Assembly: GCA_903839355.1 (NCBI GenBank)
Contig: CAIMBV010000052.1
Coordinates: 1-9,090, forward strand
From: an uncultured Actinomycetes bacterium
Lineage (GTDB): Bacteria; Actinomycetota; Actinomycetes; Nanopelagicales; Nanopelagicaceae
Direction: 5' to 3'
DNA: 9,090 bases
In this document: one piece after another, positions 8,412 to 9,090 of the stretch
Layout of the letters: each line of letters starts with the position of its first letter
Numbering within the stretch: position 1 is the stretch's first letter
Program-made: the position numbers and the translations under genes
Notes under the pieces: generated by a model
Told to the model about the DNA's origin: nothing
The model's input: only the letters and a program-made list of their open reading frames with translations
Databases searched by the model: none

Positions 8412-8549
8412 ATGAGCAAGCGTACTTATCAGCCAAACAATCGTCGTCGCGCAAAGAAGCATGGCTTCCGCGCCCGTATGGCCACACGTGGAGGACGAGC
8501 TGTTCTTTCGTCTCGCCGCGCAAAGGGTCGCACTCGCATCTCAGCATAA
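8412..8549 (+). CDS. rpmH: 50S ribosomal protein L34
   Basis: A 45-residue, very basic protein of the large ribosomal subunit, complete. The translation starts [19 protein letters not shown] and ends GRTRISA; the [21 protein letters not shown] core and the RRAKGRTR tail are diagnostic of L34, and the length matches the usual 44-47. An ATG with a GAGG 5 nt upstream supports the start. It is the first gene of the rightward unit, divergent from dnaA, with rnpA starting only 3 nt after its stop. This rpmH-rnpA order beside dnaA is conserved over most bacteria. Confidence 0.98.
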   Translation: MSKRTYQPNNRRRAKKHGFRARMATRGGRAVLSSRRAKGRTRISA

Positions 8550-8552
8550 ATT

Positions 8553-8894
8553 GTGCTTCCAGCATTGAACCGAATGCGCCGAGGCCAAGATTTTTCTAGA
8601 ACTACCAAGACTGGGCATCGCGCGACCTCTAATTTGTTGGTCCTCTACTTCCTGACGCATGAGCAATTGCCTATGGCGCCACAGGTTGGGCTCATCATCA
8701 ATAAGAGCGTCGGTGGATCTGTAACAAGGCATCGAATTGCTCGTCAATTACGACATGCCATGGCTGAACATCTTTCGGAGCTTCCATCACATACACAGAT
8801 AGTGATTCGGGTTCTTAAAGATCAACCAGATTATCGGAGCGATCTTGCAGAGTTGATCTCAAAAGTTCGCAAGAGATCTGGGGTTGGGCAGTGA
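8553..8894 (+). CDS. rnpA: Ribonuclease P protein component
   Basis: A 113-residue basic protein that binds the RNase P RNA and helps it cleave the 5' leader of pre-tRNAs. Seen: the family start LPALNRMRRGQDF at 2-14, a central strand QVGLIINKSVGG at 44-55, and the RNA-binding RNR-type motif VTRHRIARQLRH at 57-68, followed by the C-terminal helix. The motif reads RHR rather than RNR, a form I recall from mycobacterial RnpA, so it is not alarming. The start is GTG, 3 nt after the rpmH stop, with no clear Shine-Dalgarno; the N-terminal register of the family supports it and coupling to rpmH is likely. The stop overlaps the yidD GTG in GTGA. Confidence 0.95.
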   Translation: MLPALNRMRRGQDFSRTTKTGHRATSNLLVLYFLTHEQLPMAPQVGLIINKSVGGSVTRHRIARQLRHAMAEHLSELPSHTQIVIRVLKDQPDYRSDLAELISKVRKRSGVGQ

Positions 8895-9090
8895 AGAGAG
8901 TTCTCATTGCACCAATTAGATTTTGGCAAATTTTTATCTCAGCGAATATGGCGCCACGCTGTAAATATTTTCCATCCTGTTCCCAATACACAATCGATGC
9001 AATAAATGAATTTGGTCTGCGTGGGATATTGATGGGCGCTTGGAGAATTTTGCGGTGTAACCCATGGTCTCATGGGGGCGTTGATTACGC
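8891..9090 (+). CDS. yidD: Membrane protein insertion efficiency factor YidD (cut by window edge)
   Basis: The first 66 codons of a YidD homologue (DUF37), open to the right edge. YidD is a small membrane-associated protein that assists YidC in inserting inner-membrane proteins. Seen: a hydrophobic, amphipathic start (MKRVLIAPIRFWQIFIS), then RCKYFPSCSQY at 23-33 with its conserved cysteines, GLRGILMGAWRILRCNPW at 42-59, and HGGVDY at 61-66, all in family order; only the tail after GG-x-D is missing. The GTG start overlaps the rnpA stop by 4 nt, so translation is probably coupled. By gene order in related genomes yidC should follow, outside the window. Confidence 0.95.
   Translation, partial: MKRVLIAPIRFWQIFISANMAPRCKYFPSCSQYTIDAINEFGLRGILMGAWRILRCNPWSHGGVDY

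Noticed and set aside
8360..8599. A 79-codon plus-strand frame over the rpmH start region
   Set aside because: It overlaps rpmH in another frame; the L34 frame at 8412-8549 is diagnostic and the longer one resembles no protein family I know.
8541..8747. A minus-strand frame opposite rnpA
   Set aside because: Shadow of rnpA with no family resemblance.
8727..8756. RHR in place of the RNR motif in RnpA as a defect
   Set aside because: As far as I recall, mycobacterial RnpA has the same RHR-x-AR form, so this is a lineage variant and not a damaged site.

Overview
This window is the chromosomal replication-origin region of an actinobacterium. Read leftward (minus strand) from about 8150, the order is dnaA, the dnaA-dnaN intergenic origin, dnaN, recF, a DUF721/DciA gene, gyrB and gyrA (cut by the left edge). 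Read rightward (plus strand) from 8412, it is rpmH, rnpA and yidD (cut by the right edge). This order and polarity are textbook for Actinobacteria, and the proteins carry actinobacterial hallmarks: a short GyrB without the proteobacterial insertion, a DciA-type protein between recF and gyrB ending in GPRDTYG, and an RnpA with an RHR motif. The base composition is close to or slightly below 50% G+C (judged by eye), intergenic gaps are short and GTG starts are frequent. That is unlike high-GC soil actinobacteria and suggests a streamlined lineage such as freshwater acI (Nanopelagicales/Planktophila-like); the lineage is inference only.

Layout. 1-1613: gyrA, the first 537 codons, ending inside the GyrA box. 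1613-3568: gyrB, whose stop overlaps the gyrA start in TGATG. 3569-3740: a gyrB leader with a nested inverted repeat and a strong Shine-Dalgarno. 3741-6423: a tight dnaN-recF-dciA unit (5-nt gap, then a 4-nt overlap). 6424-6743: 320 bp without a gene, holding about eight DnaA-box-like 9-mers, an AT-rich tract, a tandem 9-mer and a dnaN promoter candidate; this is the likely oriC. 6744-8153: dnaA. 8154-8411: the divergent dnaA/rpmH spacer, also with several DnaA boxes, two of them perfect. 8412-9090: rpmH-rnpA-yidD, again nearly gapless.

How the genes work together. DnaA binds the boxes and opens the origin. DciA is expected to help load or activate the replicative helicase. DnaN is the sliding clamp, RecF acts in gap repair and fork maintenance, and GyrAB removes positive supercoils ahead of the forks. 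The rightward unit supplies ribosomal protein L34, the RNase P protein and YidD, which by family context is followed by yidC outside the window.

I found no mobile element, CRISPR array, tRNA, toxin system or unfamiliar gene. The points worth a second look are regulatory or structural: DnaA boxes on both sides of dnaA, phased tandem boxes, the nested inverted repeat before gyrB, and a Gly in the quinolone-determining region of GyrA. I see no undescribed system here.
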